Below, piece after piece: positions 1 to 8,049 of a DNA stretch of 64,000 nt (position 1 is its first letter; each line of letters opens with the position of its first letter). Where the stretch lies: contig CAWICN010000001.1 of NCBI GenBank assembly GCA_963834725.1, positions 2,480,001 to 2,544,000 on the forward strand, in the 5' to 3' direction. The notes under the pieces were generated by a model that saw nothing but the letters and a program-made list of their open reading frames with translations, was not told where the DNA came from and did no database searches. The stretch comes from PALSA-693 sp963834725 (GTDB lineage: Bacteria > Actinomycetota > Acidimicrobiia > Acidimicrobiales > Palsa-688). The translations under genes and the position numbers were made by a program.

Positions 1-624
1 GATCAGGGGATCGCCGGCCACCTCATCGGCGAAACGCACGCAGCGGCCGCACTGGATGCAGCGCTCCCGGTCGAGGTACACCAGGTCGGAGATCGGAATG
101 GGCTTCTCCCAGTGCCGCTTCTCCTCGACGAAGCGACTTTCGCCCGGGCCGTAGGCGAGCGTTTGGTCCTGGAGGGGGCACTCGCCGCCCTTGTCGCATA
201 CCGGGCAGTCGAGGGGATGATTTACGAGCAGGAACTCGAGCACGCCCTCCTGCGCTTTTTTCGCCATCGGACTGGCGGTCTGGATCTCCATGCCTTCGGC
301 CACGGGGTTGTAACAGGCGGGCGTCAGCGTCGAGCCGCGGGGCCCGCTGACTTCGACCAGGCACATGCGGCACATGCCCACGGGCTTCATGCGGGGGTGG
401 TAACAGAAGCGGGGAATGTAGATGCCGGCCTCTTCCGCGGCCTGGATGATCCACTGGCCGGCCTTGACCTGCAACGAGCGGCCGTCGATCGTGATGTTGA
501 CCGGCTCGTTGCTCGTTGCAGGCGAGGGGGGCGCGGTCCCGACCGCGCTCTCGGTCACCGTCGGGCGCGGCACCAGACGGATCGGCACCGGCGCCGACCC
601 CGGCCCGCGGACGGCCTCAGACAT
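1..624 (-). CDS. nuoG: NADH-quinone oxidoreductase subunit G (NuoG), N-terminal 208 residues; cut by the window edge
   Basis: Electron-wiring subunit of the complex I peripheral arm, carrying electrons from NuoF through Fe-S clusters towards quinone. The visible part starts at ATG 624 and stays open to base 1. An N-terminal tail of about 42 residues comes before the ferredoxin fold. Cluster ligands seen: C74, C85, C88 and C104 for the [2Fe-2S] centre; H136, C140, C143 and C149 for the His-Cys3 [4Fe-4S] centre; C189, C192 and C195 opening the next [4Fe-4S] motif. The molybdopterin-like domain lies outside the window. The start overlaps the end of nuoF by 8 nt, so translation is probably coupled. 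Family assignment is secure; the rest of the gene cannot be seen. Confidence 0.95.
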   Translation of the reverse strand, partial: MSEAVRGPGSAPVPIRLVPRPTVTESAVGTAPPSPATSNEPVNITIDGRSLQVKAGQWIIQAAEEAGIYIPRFCYHPRMKPVGMCRMCLVEVSGPRGSTLTPACYNPVAEGMEIQTASPMAKKAQEGVLEFLLVNHPLDCPVCDKGGECPLQDQTLAYGPGESRFVEEKRHWEKPIPISDLVYLDRERCIQCGRCVRFADEVAGDPLI

Positions 625-1954
625 GGGCCAACCGCCGCGGTAGGCGGTCCGGGGGGAACGGGCACCGGGCCTCGCGAACATGGGCCAGGTATTCGTCCCT
701 GAACATGCGAATACCGGCGACGACCGATGGCGGGATCGACGGTCCCAACGGGCAAATGGTGGTCTGGGCCGGCGGCCACGTCAAGCCCGGCGAGATGTTG
801 TCGCAGACGTCCATGAGCAGATCGAGGTCGCTTTCCCGGCCCTGGCCGGCCTCGATCCGGTCCAGGATCTTCTCCACCCAGCCGCTTCCCTCCCGGCAGG
901 GGGTGCACTGGCCACACGACTCCTTGCGGAAGAAGCGGGAGATGCGCCAGGCGGCGCGCACCACGCATGTGGTGTGGTCCATGGCGACCACCGATCCCGA
1001 GCCGGCCATGGACCCGACCGCGGCAATGGCCTCGTTGGCCAGGAGGACATCGAGATGTTCGGGCCCGAGCCAGGGCGAGGACACCCCGCCCGGGATGAAG
1101 GCTTTCAGCTCGTTGTCGTCCCGGATCCCGCCGCCCAGCCGGGGGTCATACATGAGGTCCCGGAAGCTGGCCTTGGCCCACTCCAGCTCGTAGCTGCCCG
1201 GCCGTTTCACATGACCGGCAAGGGCCAAGAGCTTGGTCCCCTTGGAACGCCCTTCTCCGAGGTCGGCGAATTCGCTGCCCCCGTTGAGCACGACCCAGGG
1301 CAGGTTGCTGAGGGTCTCCACGTTGTTGACGATGGTGGGCGCTCCGTAGAGCCCGAAGGCAGCGGGGAAATACGGAGGTTTGATGCGGGGATAGCCGCGC
1401 TTGCCCTCCAGGCTCTCGAGCAAACCGGTCTCGTCGCCGCAGATATACGCCCCGGCACCGGGATGGAGCACCAGGTCGACCGAGAAGTCGCTGCCGAAGA
1501 TGTGGTCGCCCACCGCCCCGTAGGCGTACGCCTCGTTGAGGGCGGCCTGGATCCGCTCCAGGACCAGCGGGAACTCGCCGCGGACGTACAGGAAGATCTG
1601 GTCCGCGCCGACGGCATAGGCGCAGATCACGCAGCCTTCGATCAATTGATGGGGGTCGCCCTCCATCAGGGCGTGATCCTTGAACGTGGCCGGTTCGCTC
1701 TCGTCCCCGTTTACGGTCAGATAGATCGGTTGGGCTCTCCGCAGCATTCCCCACTTGCGCCCGGCCTCGAAGCCGGCGCCGCCCCGGCCGAGGATGTTGG
1801 CGATGTTGACGTTGTCGTGGATTTCCTGCGGGGTCATGGCCAGGGCGGCCCGCAGCCCTCGATAGCCGCCGGCGTCCAGGTAGGACTGCAACGTCCACGA
1901 CTTGGGCTGGCCCAGGCGGGCGCTGACGATGCGGGGTGCGTCGGTGATCGTCAC
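617..1954 (-). CDS. nuoF: NADH-quinone oxidoreductase subunit F (NuoF)
   Basis: NADH-oxidising subunit of complex I with FMN and one [4Fe-4S] cluster, on the cytoplasmic face. 445 residues, the usual length. The glycine-rich GRGGAGFEAG motif at residues 56-65 is the FMN/NADH site, and ESCGQCTPCREG near residue 350 plus a later Cys in TICPLGP supply the N3 cluster ligands. The start is GTG at 1954, which shares 4 nt (GTGA) with the nuoE stop. The end overlaps nuoG by 8 nt. It sits in the standard nuo order and all key residues are present, so it looks functional. Confidence 0.97.
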   Translation of the reverse strand: MTITDAPRIVSARLGQPKSWTLQSYLDAGGYRGLRAALAMTPQEIHDNVNIANILGRGGAGFEAGRKWGMLRRAQPIYLTVNGDESEPATFKDHALMEGDPHQLIEGCVICAYAVGADQIFLYVRGEFPLVLERIQAALNEAYAYGAVGDHIFGSDFSVDLVLHPGAGAYICGDETGLLESLEGKRGYPRIKPPYFPAAFGLYGAPTIVNNVETLSNLPWVVLNGGSEFADLGEGRSKGTKLLALAGHVKRPGSYELEWAKASFRDLMYDPRLGGGIRDDNELKAFIPGGVSSPWLGPEHLDVLLANEAIAAVGSMAGSGSVVAMDHTTCVVRAAWRISRFFRKESCGQCTPCREGSGWVEKILDRIEAGQGRESDLDLLMDVCDNISPGLTWPPAQTTICPLGPSIPPSVVAGIRMFRDEYLAHVREARCPFPPDRLPRRLAHV

Positions 1955-2757
1955 GTCGTGTCCCCGAGATGGCCGGCGTCGCCGAGATGGCCGGCGTTGA
2001 GGGACGCAACCGCGGCCGTGGTCCGATGGGTCTCCAGGTCGACGGTCGGATGATAGGCCGGCACCGCAACAGCCGGGCCGGCGCCGGCGGCGGCGGCCGC
2101 GCCGGAGGGCCCAGACCCGGCCGCGCCGGAGGGCCCGGATCCGGCCGCGCCGGAGGGCCCAGACCCGGCCGCGCCGGAGGGCTCCGAGGGCTGAGGGCGA
2201 TCGCCGGCGCCCCGGGCCGTCAACCCGACGGTGCGAGGCACGCGGTTGAGGGTGCCGTGAGGCGGCACCTCGTCGGCCAGGCGACCGGCGCGCAGATCAT
2301 CGATCAGGGCGTCGAACCGCTCGAGATCGACATCGCCGAAGAAGCGCCAGTTGACCGTCACGCACGGGGCGTTGCCGCACAGCGCCAGGCATTCGGCGTC
2401 CTCCAGGGTGAACATCCGGTCCTCGGTGGTGCCACCCGGCGCCACCCCGAGCCGATCCTCGGCGTGCTCCAGGAGCCGGTAGGCGCCCTGCAGCAGGCAG
2501 GCGATGTTGGTGCACACCGCCACCAGGTACCGGCCGACCGGTTCCAGGTGGAACATGTCGTAGAAGGTCGCGGTCCCGCGGACCTCCGCCCCGGTCAACC
2601 CGAGCAGCTCTCCGACGTGCTCCATGCCGTCGTCGGTCAAATAACCGTCCTGCTCCTGAAGGATGTGCAGGATCGGGATCAGGGCGGAGCGGGAGTACGG
2701 ATAGAGCGCGATCAGATCGCGGGCCCGTCGTTGATTGTCGGGCGTCAGGCGAGCCAC
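1951..2757 (-). CDS. nuoE: NADH-quinone oxidoreductase subunit E (NuoE) with a repetitive C-terminal tail
   Basis: Complex I 24-kDa-type subunit holding a thioredoxin-like [2Fe-2S] cluster next to NuoF. The core, from VARLTPDNQRRARDL to about residue 190, shows the typical helical N-terminus and the cluster Cys residues in VAVCTNIACLL and ECLALCGNAPC. GTG 2757 is chosen because the family homology begins there; the reading frame continues upstream into the end of nuoD without a better start. After the core the protein has about 80 extra residues. These include an 8-residue GSGPSGAA repeat (about 3.5 copies) and a short GHLGDAGHLGD repeat, not expected in NuoE. 73 bp separate it from nuoD. Confidence 0.92.
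   Translation of the reverse strand: MARLTPDNQRRARDLIALYPYSRSALIPILHILQEQDGYLTDDGMEHVGELLGLTGAEVRGTATFYDMFHLEPVGRYLVAVCTNIACLLQGAYRLLEHAEDRLGVAPGGTTEDRMFTLEDAECLALCGNAPCVTVNWRFFGDVDLERFDALIDDLRAGRLADEVPPHGTLNRVPRTVGLTARGAGDRPQPSEPSGAAGSGPSGAAGSGPSGAAGSGPSGAAAAAGAGPAVAVPAYHPTVDLETHRTTAAVASLNAGHLGDAGHLGDTT
2092..2192. repeat. 24-bp in-frame tandem repeat in the nuoE 3' part
   Basis: About 3.5 nearly identical 24-bp units based on gccggagggcccagacc. Read on the minus strand each unit encodes GSGPSGAA. The unit is a multiple of three, so copy changes keep nuoE in frame. Confidence 0.85.
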
Positions 2758-2830
2758 GCCCGATACTTGCCCATCGGGGCGCGTCCGGTCCAACTCGCCA
2801 AGCGCGGGGCGTACAGGCCCGATCGCGACC

Positions 2831-4291
2831 TCACCGATCGACGTCCCCGAGCACCGGGTCGATGGTCGAGACGATGGCGATGGCGTCGGCGACCAAAGAG
2901 CCGCGGGCCATGGGCGCCAGGCTCTGGAGGTTGGAGAAGCTGGCCGACCGCATGTGCATCCGGTAGGGGCGAGCCGTGCCGTCGGACACGATGTAGCACC
3001 CGCTCTCGCCCCGAGGGCCCTCAACCGGGACGTAGGCATCCCCCGGCGGTACCCGGAAGCCCTCCGTGTACAGCTTGAAATGATGGATGAGGGCTTCCAT
3101 GGACTCGTCAATGCGATTGCGTGGCGGCGGGGTGATCTTCTTGTCCTGGGTCCGGAAGTCCCCGTCCGGCATTCGGTCCGCGATCTGGCGGATGATCCTG
3201 ATCGATTCGCGGATCTCGTTGAACCGGATGGCATAGCGGTCCCAGCAGTCGCCCTCAGTCCCGACGATCACATCGAAGTCCACATCGTTGTAGGCCAGAT
3301 ACGGCTGATCTCGCCGGAGGTCCCAGGCGACCCCGGTCGACCGGAGCAGGGGCCCCGTCAGGCCGAGGCCGATCGCGGTCTCGGCGCTCAGAGGCCCAAC
3401 GCCCTGAAGGCGGTTCTGGAGGATGGGCTGACCGGTGAGCAGCCGGTCGTACTCGTCCATGCGCCGCGGAACCGACTCACAGAGCGCCAGCACGTCGTCC
3501 CGCCAACCGTCGGGCAGATCGGCCGCCACCCCACCCGGCCGGAAATAGTTGTGGTTCATCCGGAGGCCGGTCACCTTCTCGAAGAAGGCCAGCACCATCT
3601 CCCGGTCGCGCCATCCGTACACGAGCATGTTGATGGCGCCGATGTCGGCGCCGTTGGTCGCCAGCCACAGCAGGTGGGAGCTGACCCGGTTGAGCTCGCA
3701 CATGAGCATCCGGATCCAGGTAGCCCGAGGCGGGATCTCGATTTCCAGCAATTGCTCGACGCTGAGCGCGAAGCCCAGCTCGTTGAAGAAGGGCGACAGG
3801 TAGTCCATCCGGGTGACGTTGGTGCCGCCCTGGTGGTACATGAGCTCTTCGGCGGTCTTTTCCATCCCGGTGTGGAGATAGCCCACCACGGGCTTCGATC
3901 GCAGGACGGTCTCACCGCTCAACTCGACCATGATCCGGAGGACCCCGTGCGTGGACGGGTGGGAGGGCCCCAGGTTGAGGATCATGCTCTCGTCCTCGGG
4001 CGCCTCCACGTCCAGATCGGCGCGGTCCAGCTGGACGCCCTCCGGGAGGCGAAGGACAGATCCCGACTCCAGGGTCAGCTCCTGGCTCGACGTACGGCCC
4101 CGGGGCATCATCTCCTGGACACCCTCGTCGGTGCTCGACCGGAGGATCCCGGTCAGCTGCGCGGAGCCAGGCGTGACGCGCCCGAGAACACGATCGCGCA
4201 GGCTCGGCTTGCGAGGCGGATCGTCGGTCTCGCCAGCGTTGGTCTCGTCAGCTGCGGGGCCAGTGTTCTGTTCGCTCATGACCAGGTGCAC
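2831..4291 (-). CDS. nuoD: NADH-quinone oxidoreductase subunit D (NuoD)
   Basis: 49-kDa-type subunit of complex I, forming the quinone pocket with NuoB. 486 residues from GTG 4291. An ATG at 4279 (residue 5) is an equally good start because neither has a strong ribosome-binding site. An extra N-terminal stretch of about 100 residues, rich in charged residues, comes before the conserved start MILNLGPSHPSTHGVLR. Other signatures are GYLHTGMEK, the motif NYFRPGGVAADLPDG, and the C-terminal FSNLQSLAPMARG followed by DPVLGDVDR. The stop of nuoC lies directly beside the start, so the two are translationally coupled. Confidence 0.96.
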   Translation of the reverse strand: MHLVMSEQNTGPAADETNAGETDDPPRKPSLRDRVLGRVTPGSAQLTGILRSSTDEGVQEMMPRGRTSSQELTLESGSVLRLPEGVQLDRADLDVEAPEDESMILNLGPSHPSTHGVLRIMVELSGETVLRSKPVVGYLHTGMEKTAEELMYHQGGTNVTRMDYLSPFFNELGFALSVEQLLEIEIPPRATWIRMLMCELNRVSSHLLWLATNGADIGAINMLVYGWRDREMVLAFFEKVTGLRMNHNYFRPGGVAADLPDGWRDDVLALCESVPRRMDEYDRLLTGQPILQNRLQGVGPLSAETAIGLGLTGPLLRSTGVAWDLRRDQPYLAYNDVDFDVIVGTEGDCWDRYAIRFNEIRESIRIIRQIADRMPDGDFRTQDKKITPPPRNRIDESMEALIHHFKLYTEGFRVPPGDAYVPVEGPRGESGCYIVSDGTARPYRMHMRSASFSNLQSLAPMARGSLVADAIAIVSTIDPVLGDVDR

Positions 4292-4292
4292 A

Positions 4293-5051
4293 TCATTTCG
4301 GAGCCTCTTTGAACTGGACCGGGATGTGGCCAGTGTCGTAGTCCTTGCGCAGCGGGTGTCCTTCCCAGTCCTCGGGCATCAGGATCCGGGACGGGTCGGG
4401 ATGGCCATCGAAGCGGATCCCGAACATGTCGTAGGTCTCGCGCTCATGGGCCTCGGTGCCCGGCCACAGCTCGTAGAGCGTCGGCACCGCCGGGTCGCCG
4501 CCCGGAACCTGGCAGCGAACTCGCATCCGCTTACGGAGCTGCAGCGACAGCAGCTCGACGACGACCTCGAAGCGCTCCGGGTTGATCCCCTCGGGGAGAT
4601 CCCGGCCCGGGTGGGTGAGGTAATCGACGCCGGTCACGCCGACGGGAAGCTCGTAGCCGTCGTCTTTGAGGGCGGACATGAGACGCAGGTAGTCGGACCG
4701 GTTGCAGTGGACCACCGCCGCCTTGGCGCGGGGGTCGAGCGGGCAGCCGTGCAGGCTCGCCGGACCGGGCCGGGCACCGGGAGTTGCAGCCAGAGCTGCG
4801 GGCGGCTCCCCGGTTGGTGCGGGCGTCCCCCCGGCGGTTGCGGGCGCCTCGCCGGCGGTTGCGTGCGTCCCCCCGGCGGTTGCGGGCACCTCCCCGCCGG
4901 TTGCGGGCGCCTCGCCGGCGGTTGCGGGCACCTCCCCGGCGGTTGCGGGCACCTCCCCGGCGGTTGCGGGCGTCCCCCCGGTGGTTGCGGGCGCCTCCTC
5001 CCCCGGGGTGACCTCGCCGCCGGACGGACCTCCCCCGGCCGAGTCGCTCAT
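4293..5051 (-). CDS. nuoC: NADH-quinone oxidoreductase subunit C (NuoC) with a repetitive N-terminal tail
   Basis: 30-kDa-type subunit of the complex I connecting module. 252 residues from ATG 5051, which overlaps the nuoB stop as ATGA. The conserved domain occupies roughly the last 150 residues and ends with the family signature ERETYDMFGIRFDGHPD followed by PEDWEGHPLRKDYD. Ahead of it is a low-complexity arm of about 90 residues made of PATAGE-type heptads, absent from ordinary NuoC. The arm is probably disordered (inference). Separate nuoC and nuoD, rather than the fused form, is usual in actinobacteria. Confidence 0.95.
   Translation of the reverse strand: MSDSAGGGPSGGEVTPGEEAPATTGGTPATAGEVPATAGEVPATAGEAPATGGEVPATAGGTHATAGEAPATAGGTPAPTGEPPAALAATPGARPGPASLHGCPLDPRAKAAVVHCNRSDYLRLMSALKDDGYELPVGVTGVDYLTHPGRDLPEGINPERFEVVVELLSLQLRKRMRVRCQVPGGDPAVPTLYELWPGTEAHERETYDMFGIRFDGHPDPSRILMPEDWEGHPLRKDYDTGHIPVQFKEAPK
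4805..5005. repeat. 21-bp in-frame tandem repeat in the nuoC 5' part
   Basis: About nine 21-bp units built on cggcggttgcgggcacctcc, with scattered point changes. On the minus strand they encode the heptad GEVPATA and variants. The unit keeps the reading frame. Confidence 0.85.
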
Positions 5052-5596
5052 CGGGCGGGCAGCCGCAATGGCTGGCGAGGCGCCGGGGGCTCCAGGTGGA
5101 TGCCCGCCCCCGTCCCCGTGGCCGTGCGACGGGTGATCTCCCCCACGCGGATCTTCTGGTGCAAGGTCAGGATGGCGTGGATGAGCGTCTCGGGTCCCGG
5201 CGGACATCCCGGTGCGTAGACGTCAACCGGGACGATCTGGTCGACCCCCTGGACGATTGCGTAGTTGTTGAACATCCCTCCGGTGCTGGCACACACGCCC
5301 ATGGAGATGACCCACTTGGGCTCCACCATCTGGTCGTAGACCTGGCGGAGAACCGGGGCCATCTTCTGGCTGACCCGGCCGGCCACAATCATGACGTCCG
5401 CCTGGCGGGGTGACGCCCGAAAGACCTCCATCCCGAAGCGGGCCAGGTCGAAGTTAGCGGCGCCCGCCGCCATCATCTCCATGGCGCAACAGGCCAAACC
5501 GAAGTTCGCAGCCCAGGAGCTCGATGCCCTGGCCCACTTGACGAAGCCCTCCAGGGTTCCGGTCAAGAAATTGTGCTGGAGGTCCTCCAGGCCCAT
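5048..5596 (-). CDS. nuoB: NADH-quinone oxidoreductase subunit B (NuoB)
   Basis: Holds cluster N2, the last Fe-S centre before quinone in complex I. 182 residues. The four ligands are visible: C36 and C37 (GLACCAMEM), C102 (MGVCASTGG) and C131 (YAPGCPPGPE). The start ATG at 5596 has an excellent ribosome-binding site (aggagg, 8 nt upstream). The final 25 residues form a Pro/Arg-rich tail longer than usual. The stop overlaps the nuoC start by 4 nt. A 188-bp gap separates it from nuoA. Confidence 0.97.
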   Translation of the reverse strand: MGLEDLQHNFLTGTLEGFVKWARASSSWAANFGLACCAMEMMAAGAANFDLARFGMEVFRASPRQADVMIVAGRVSQKMAPVLRQVYDQMVEPKWVISMGVCASTGGMFNNYAIVQGVDQIVPVDVYAPGCPPGPETLIHAILTLHQKIRVGEITRRTATGTGAGIHLEPPAPRQPLRLPAR

Positions 5597-5784
5597 CGAC
5601 GTCTTCCTCCTTGTGTTTGCACGGTAGGACTATCAGGGGCGGTCGTGCCAACCGGGTACGCCGCCGGTCGGCGGCCGACGCGCTCAGAGGTTCAGGAATC
5701 GGTTTTCGGACGACCACCCACCCCACCAGACGCGCAGCAGGCCCACCGGGCATCCCGGGCGCTTTACCAGGGCTGGCACCGACC

Positions 5785-6324
5785 TCAGGTCGTGGTCACG
5801 GGCTGGCGCTCCGGCTCACCGGCCTCGGAGGTGCCCGCGCCGGATGTATCGGCCTCCAGAGGCCGCGGCTGAGCGCCCTCGTAGAGCTCCCGGGGTCGCC
5901 GGACGCGTACCACCGTGCCCGAGGTCGTGCGCGACAGGTCGACCGGCGGGAGGCCGCCAGCCTTCCGCTTCGGACCCCAGTCGAGCGCCCCGTTGGAGAC
6001 GAGGTAGGCAAAGGCCACGAACACCACGACCGCGAACACCGCCATCTCGGCCAGGCCGAACGTCCACAGCTGGTGGTACACGACCGCCCAGGGATACAGG
6101 AAGATGACCTCGATGTCGAAGATGATGAAGATCATCGCGATCAGGTAGAAGCGCACGTCGAACCGGGCGGCAGGCTGATAGCGCGGGGCAATGCCGGACT
6201 CGTAGGGGCCCTCTTTGGCTCCGGTACGCCGCTTGGGTCCCAGGCGACGGGACATCACGACCGATCCGCCGGCGAAACCCGCCACCAAGGCGAACAACAG
6301 CACGATCGGCAGGTACTGCTCCAC
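5785..6324 (-). CDS. nuoA: NADH-quinone oxidoreductase subunit A (NuoA) with an extended C-terminus
   Basis: Small membrane subunit of complex I at the quinone-cavity loop. 179 residues against about 120 in most homologues. Three membrane segments are visible: near residues 5-25, 58-82 (FYLIAMIFIIFDIEVIFLYP, with the conserved acidic pair) and 90-110. The loop between the first two carries the conserved YESG motif. The last 60 residues are a soluble, Arg/Pro/Glu-rich extension with no recognisable domain. It is the first gene of the nuo operon, so the promoter should lie in 6325-6581, which is mostly tandem repeat. Confidence 0.93.
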   Translation of the reverse strand: MEQYLPIVLLFALVAGFAGGSVVMSRRLGPKRRTGAKEGPYESGIAPRYQPAARFDVRFYLIAMIFIIFDIEVIFLYPWAVVYHQLWTFGLAEMAVFAVVVFVAFAYLVSNGALDWGPKRKAGGLPPVDLSRTTSGTVVRVRRPRELYEGAQPRPLEADTSGAGTSEAGEPERQPVTTT

Positions 6325-6350
6325 TACTCGGGATGATAGTCACAAGCCGG

Positions 6351-6550
6351 GCGGCTGCGGCCACGTTGATGCGGCCGGCGCCGGCGACAGGCGGGATGGG
6401 GCGGCTGCGGCCACGTCGAGGCAGGGCGGCGCCGGCGACAGGCCGGACCGGGCGGCTGCGGCCACGTCGAGGCAGGGCGGCGCCGGCGACAGGCCGGACC
6501 GGATGGCTGCGTGCCACGTCGGAGGCAGGCGGCGCCGGCGATCGCCCCGG
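6351..6550. repeat. 51-bp tandem repeat between nuoA and the geranylgeranyl reductase gene
   Basis: Four copies of a 50-51-bp unit beginning gcggctgcggccacgtcgag start at 6351, 6401, 6452 and 6503; the last is degenerate. The array fills the divergent intergenic region that must hold the nuo promoter and the promoter of the gene at 6582. The frame stays open on both strands, so long apparent reading frames cross it, but no known protein feature appears in their translation. Confidence 0.85.
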
Positions 6551-6581
6551 CATCGTCGCGCCGCGGCGTAGATTGCTTCGG

Positions 6582-7904
6582 ATGAACGCCCCCGCTCCGA
6601 TCGGACCCCGCCACTGCGACGTCCTGGTCGTTGGTGGCGGTCCGTCGGGGGCGGCGTGCGCCTACTGGCTGGCCACCGCCGGGCACGACGTCGTCCTGGT
6701 CGAACGCAAGCGGTACCCCCGCGAGAAGACCTGCGGCGATGGTCTTACCCCCCGTTCGGTTCGCCAGCTCGAAGACATGGGCCTCGCCGACGAGCTGGCC
6801 GGAGTCGGTCACCGGTTCCACGGTCTGCGCTCCCACGGCTTCGGCCGCGTTCTCGAGCTGACCTGGCCCGAGCACCCCGACCTTCCTGGCTACGGATACG
6901 TGATCAGCCGACGCGACCTGGACACCCTCGTTGCGGAGCAGGCGGGTAAGGCGGGGGCGGCGGTCTGGGACGGCACCGAGGCAGTGGAGCCTGTGGTCGA
7001 GGCCGGCCTGGTCCGCGGCGCCAGGGTCAGGTCCCGGACCGGCGCGGAGGAACCGGCTGAGACGAGGGGCGCGACCGGTTCCTCGGCGCCAGGCCGACCC
7101 GTCGAGGTCCGGGCCCGCTACACGGTCGTAGCGGACGGGGCCAACTCCAGGTTCGGCCGGTCCCTCGGTACCAGCCGTAACCGGGCATACCCGCTCGGCA
7201 TGGCCATCCGGGGTTACTGGACCTCGCCCCGTCACGCCGAGCCCTGGATCGACAGCTGGCTGGACATCCGTGACAAAGCCGGCAACGTGTTGCCCGGCTA
7301 CGGATGGATCTTCCCGGCCGGCGACGGCCGGATCAACGTGGGGATCGGGCTGCTGTCCACTTTCCATCAGTGGAAGGCGGTCAACACCACCCACCTTCTC
7401 GAGCAGTTCGCCGAGTATGCGCCACCATCGTGGGGCATCCGGGACGAGACCGCCTGCGGTCCGGCCACGGGCGGGCGCCTCCCGATGGGCATGTCCGTCG
7501 GTCCCCGGGCGGGACCTACCTGGCTGGTGGTAGGCGACGCCGGCGGGACCATCAACCCCTTCAACGGGGAGGGAATCGCCTATGCCTACGAGTCGGGGCG
7601 CTGGGCTGCCGATGCCGTGCACCTGGCCCTCACCAGCGGTGACGGTCTGGCCCTCCAGACCTACGAGGCGCGCCTCGACGCGTCGTACGCCCTGTACTAC
7701 AAGGTGGCTCGGGCATTCGTCCGCATCATCGGCCGGCCGGAGCTCATGAAGATCCTGGTGACCACCGGGATGCGGAGCCGGACCCTGATGGAGTGGGTGC
7801 TGCGGATCATGGCCAACCTGCTCCGCCCCGACGAACTGGGCCCGGCCGAGGCGGCCTATCGGGCCGTGGCAGCGGTGGCCCGGCTGGTGCCCGAGCCCAC
7901 CTGA
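6582..7904 (+). CDS. Geranylgeranyl reductase family FAD-dependent oxidoreductase (menaquinone or lipid side-chain reductase)
   Basis: 440 residues. The N-terminus has a Rossmann FAD motif (VVGGGPSGAACAYWLA, then VLVERK) and the family-typical KTCGDGLTPRSV. A second FAD motif, GDAGGTINPFNGEGIAYA, lies near residue 320. Such enzymes saturate isoprenoid double bonds, and in actinobacteria one homologue (MenJ) reduces a menaquinone side chain. Its place beside the nuo operon fits a quinone role (inference). Start ATG 6582 is set by homology; the frame continues upstream only through the 51-bp repeats. It could instead act on archaeal-like or carotenoid lipids. Confidence 0.85.
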   Translation: MNAPAPIGPRHCDVLVVGGGPSGAACAYWLATAGHDVVLVERKRYPREKTCGDGLTPRSVRQLEDMGLADELAGVGHRFHGLRSHGFGRVLELTWPEHPDLPGYGYVISRRDLDTLVAEQAGKAGAAVWDGTEAVEPVVEAGLVRGARVRSRTGAEEPAETRGATGSSAPGRPVEVRARYTVVADGANSRFGRSLGTSRNRAYPLGMAIRGYWTSPRHAEPWIDSWLDIRDKAGNVLPGYGWIFPAGDGRINVGIGLLSTFHQWKAVNTTHLLEQFAEYAPPSWGIRDETACGPATGGRLPMGMSVGPRAGPTWLVVGDAGGTINPFNGEGIAYAYESGRWAADAVHLALTSGDGLALQTYEARLDASYALYYKVARAFVRIIGRPELMKILVTTGMRSRTLMEWVLRIMANLLRPDELGPAEAAYRAVAAVARLVPEPT

Positions 7905-7930
7905 TCGTTGGCGGCCATCAGCTTCTCGTA

Positions 7931-7979
7931 GCTTTGTGCTATATTTCCCGCGTATTAGGCGGTTTTCTTAACACAAAGC
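7931..7979. repeat. 49-bp imperfect palindrome between convergent genes (copy A)
   Basis: Arms of 24 nt around a single central base. The outer parts GCTTTGTG and CACAAAGC match perfectly and the middle partly. It lies in the 145-bp gap between the convergent ends of the gene at 6582 and hemL. It shares length, centre and core sequence with the perfect palindrome at 23167-23215. The CCGC...GCGGTTTT core resembles a bidirectional intrinsic terminator. Confidence 0.7.
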
Positions 7980-8049
7980 CGGGCCGGGCTACGAGGACCA
8001 AGGCGGCGCCGACCGGCTGACGGTCTGACCGGCCCAACGCCCGCGTCAG

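Noticed and set aside
680..2053. 457-residue frame on the plus strand across nuoF
   Set aside because: Shadow of nuoF: composition is Arg/Gly/His/Val-rich with no domain, and nuoF on the other strand has complete family motifs.
6333..6581. N-terminal extension of the geranylgeranyl reductase through the repeats
   Set aside because: Homology starts at 6582; the extension is repeat translation (RLRPRRGRAAPATGRTG) with no match to the family.
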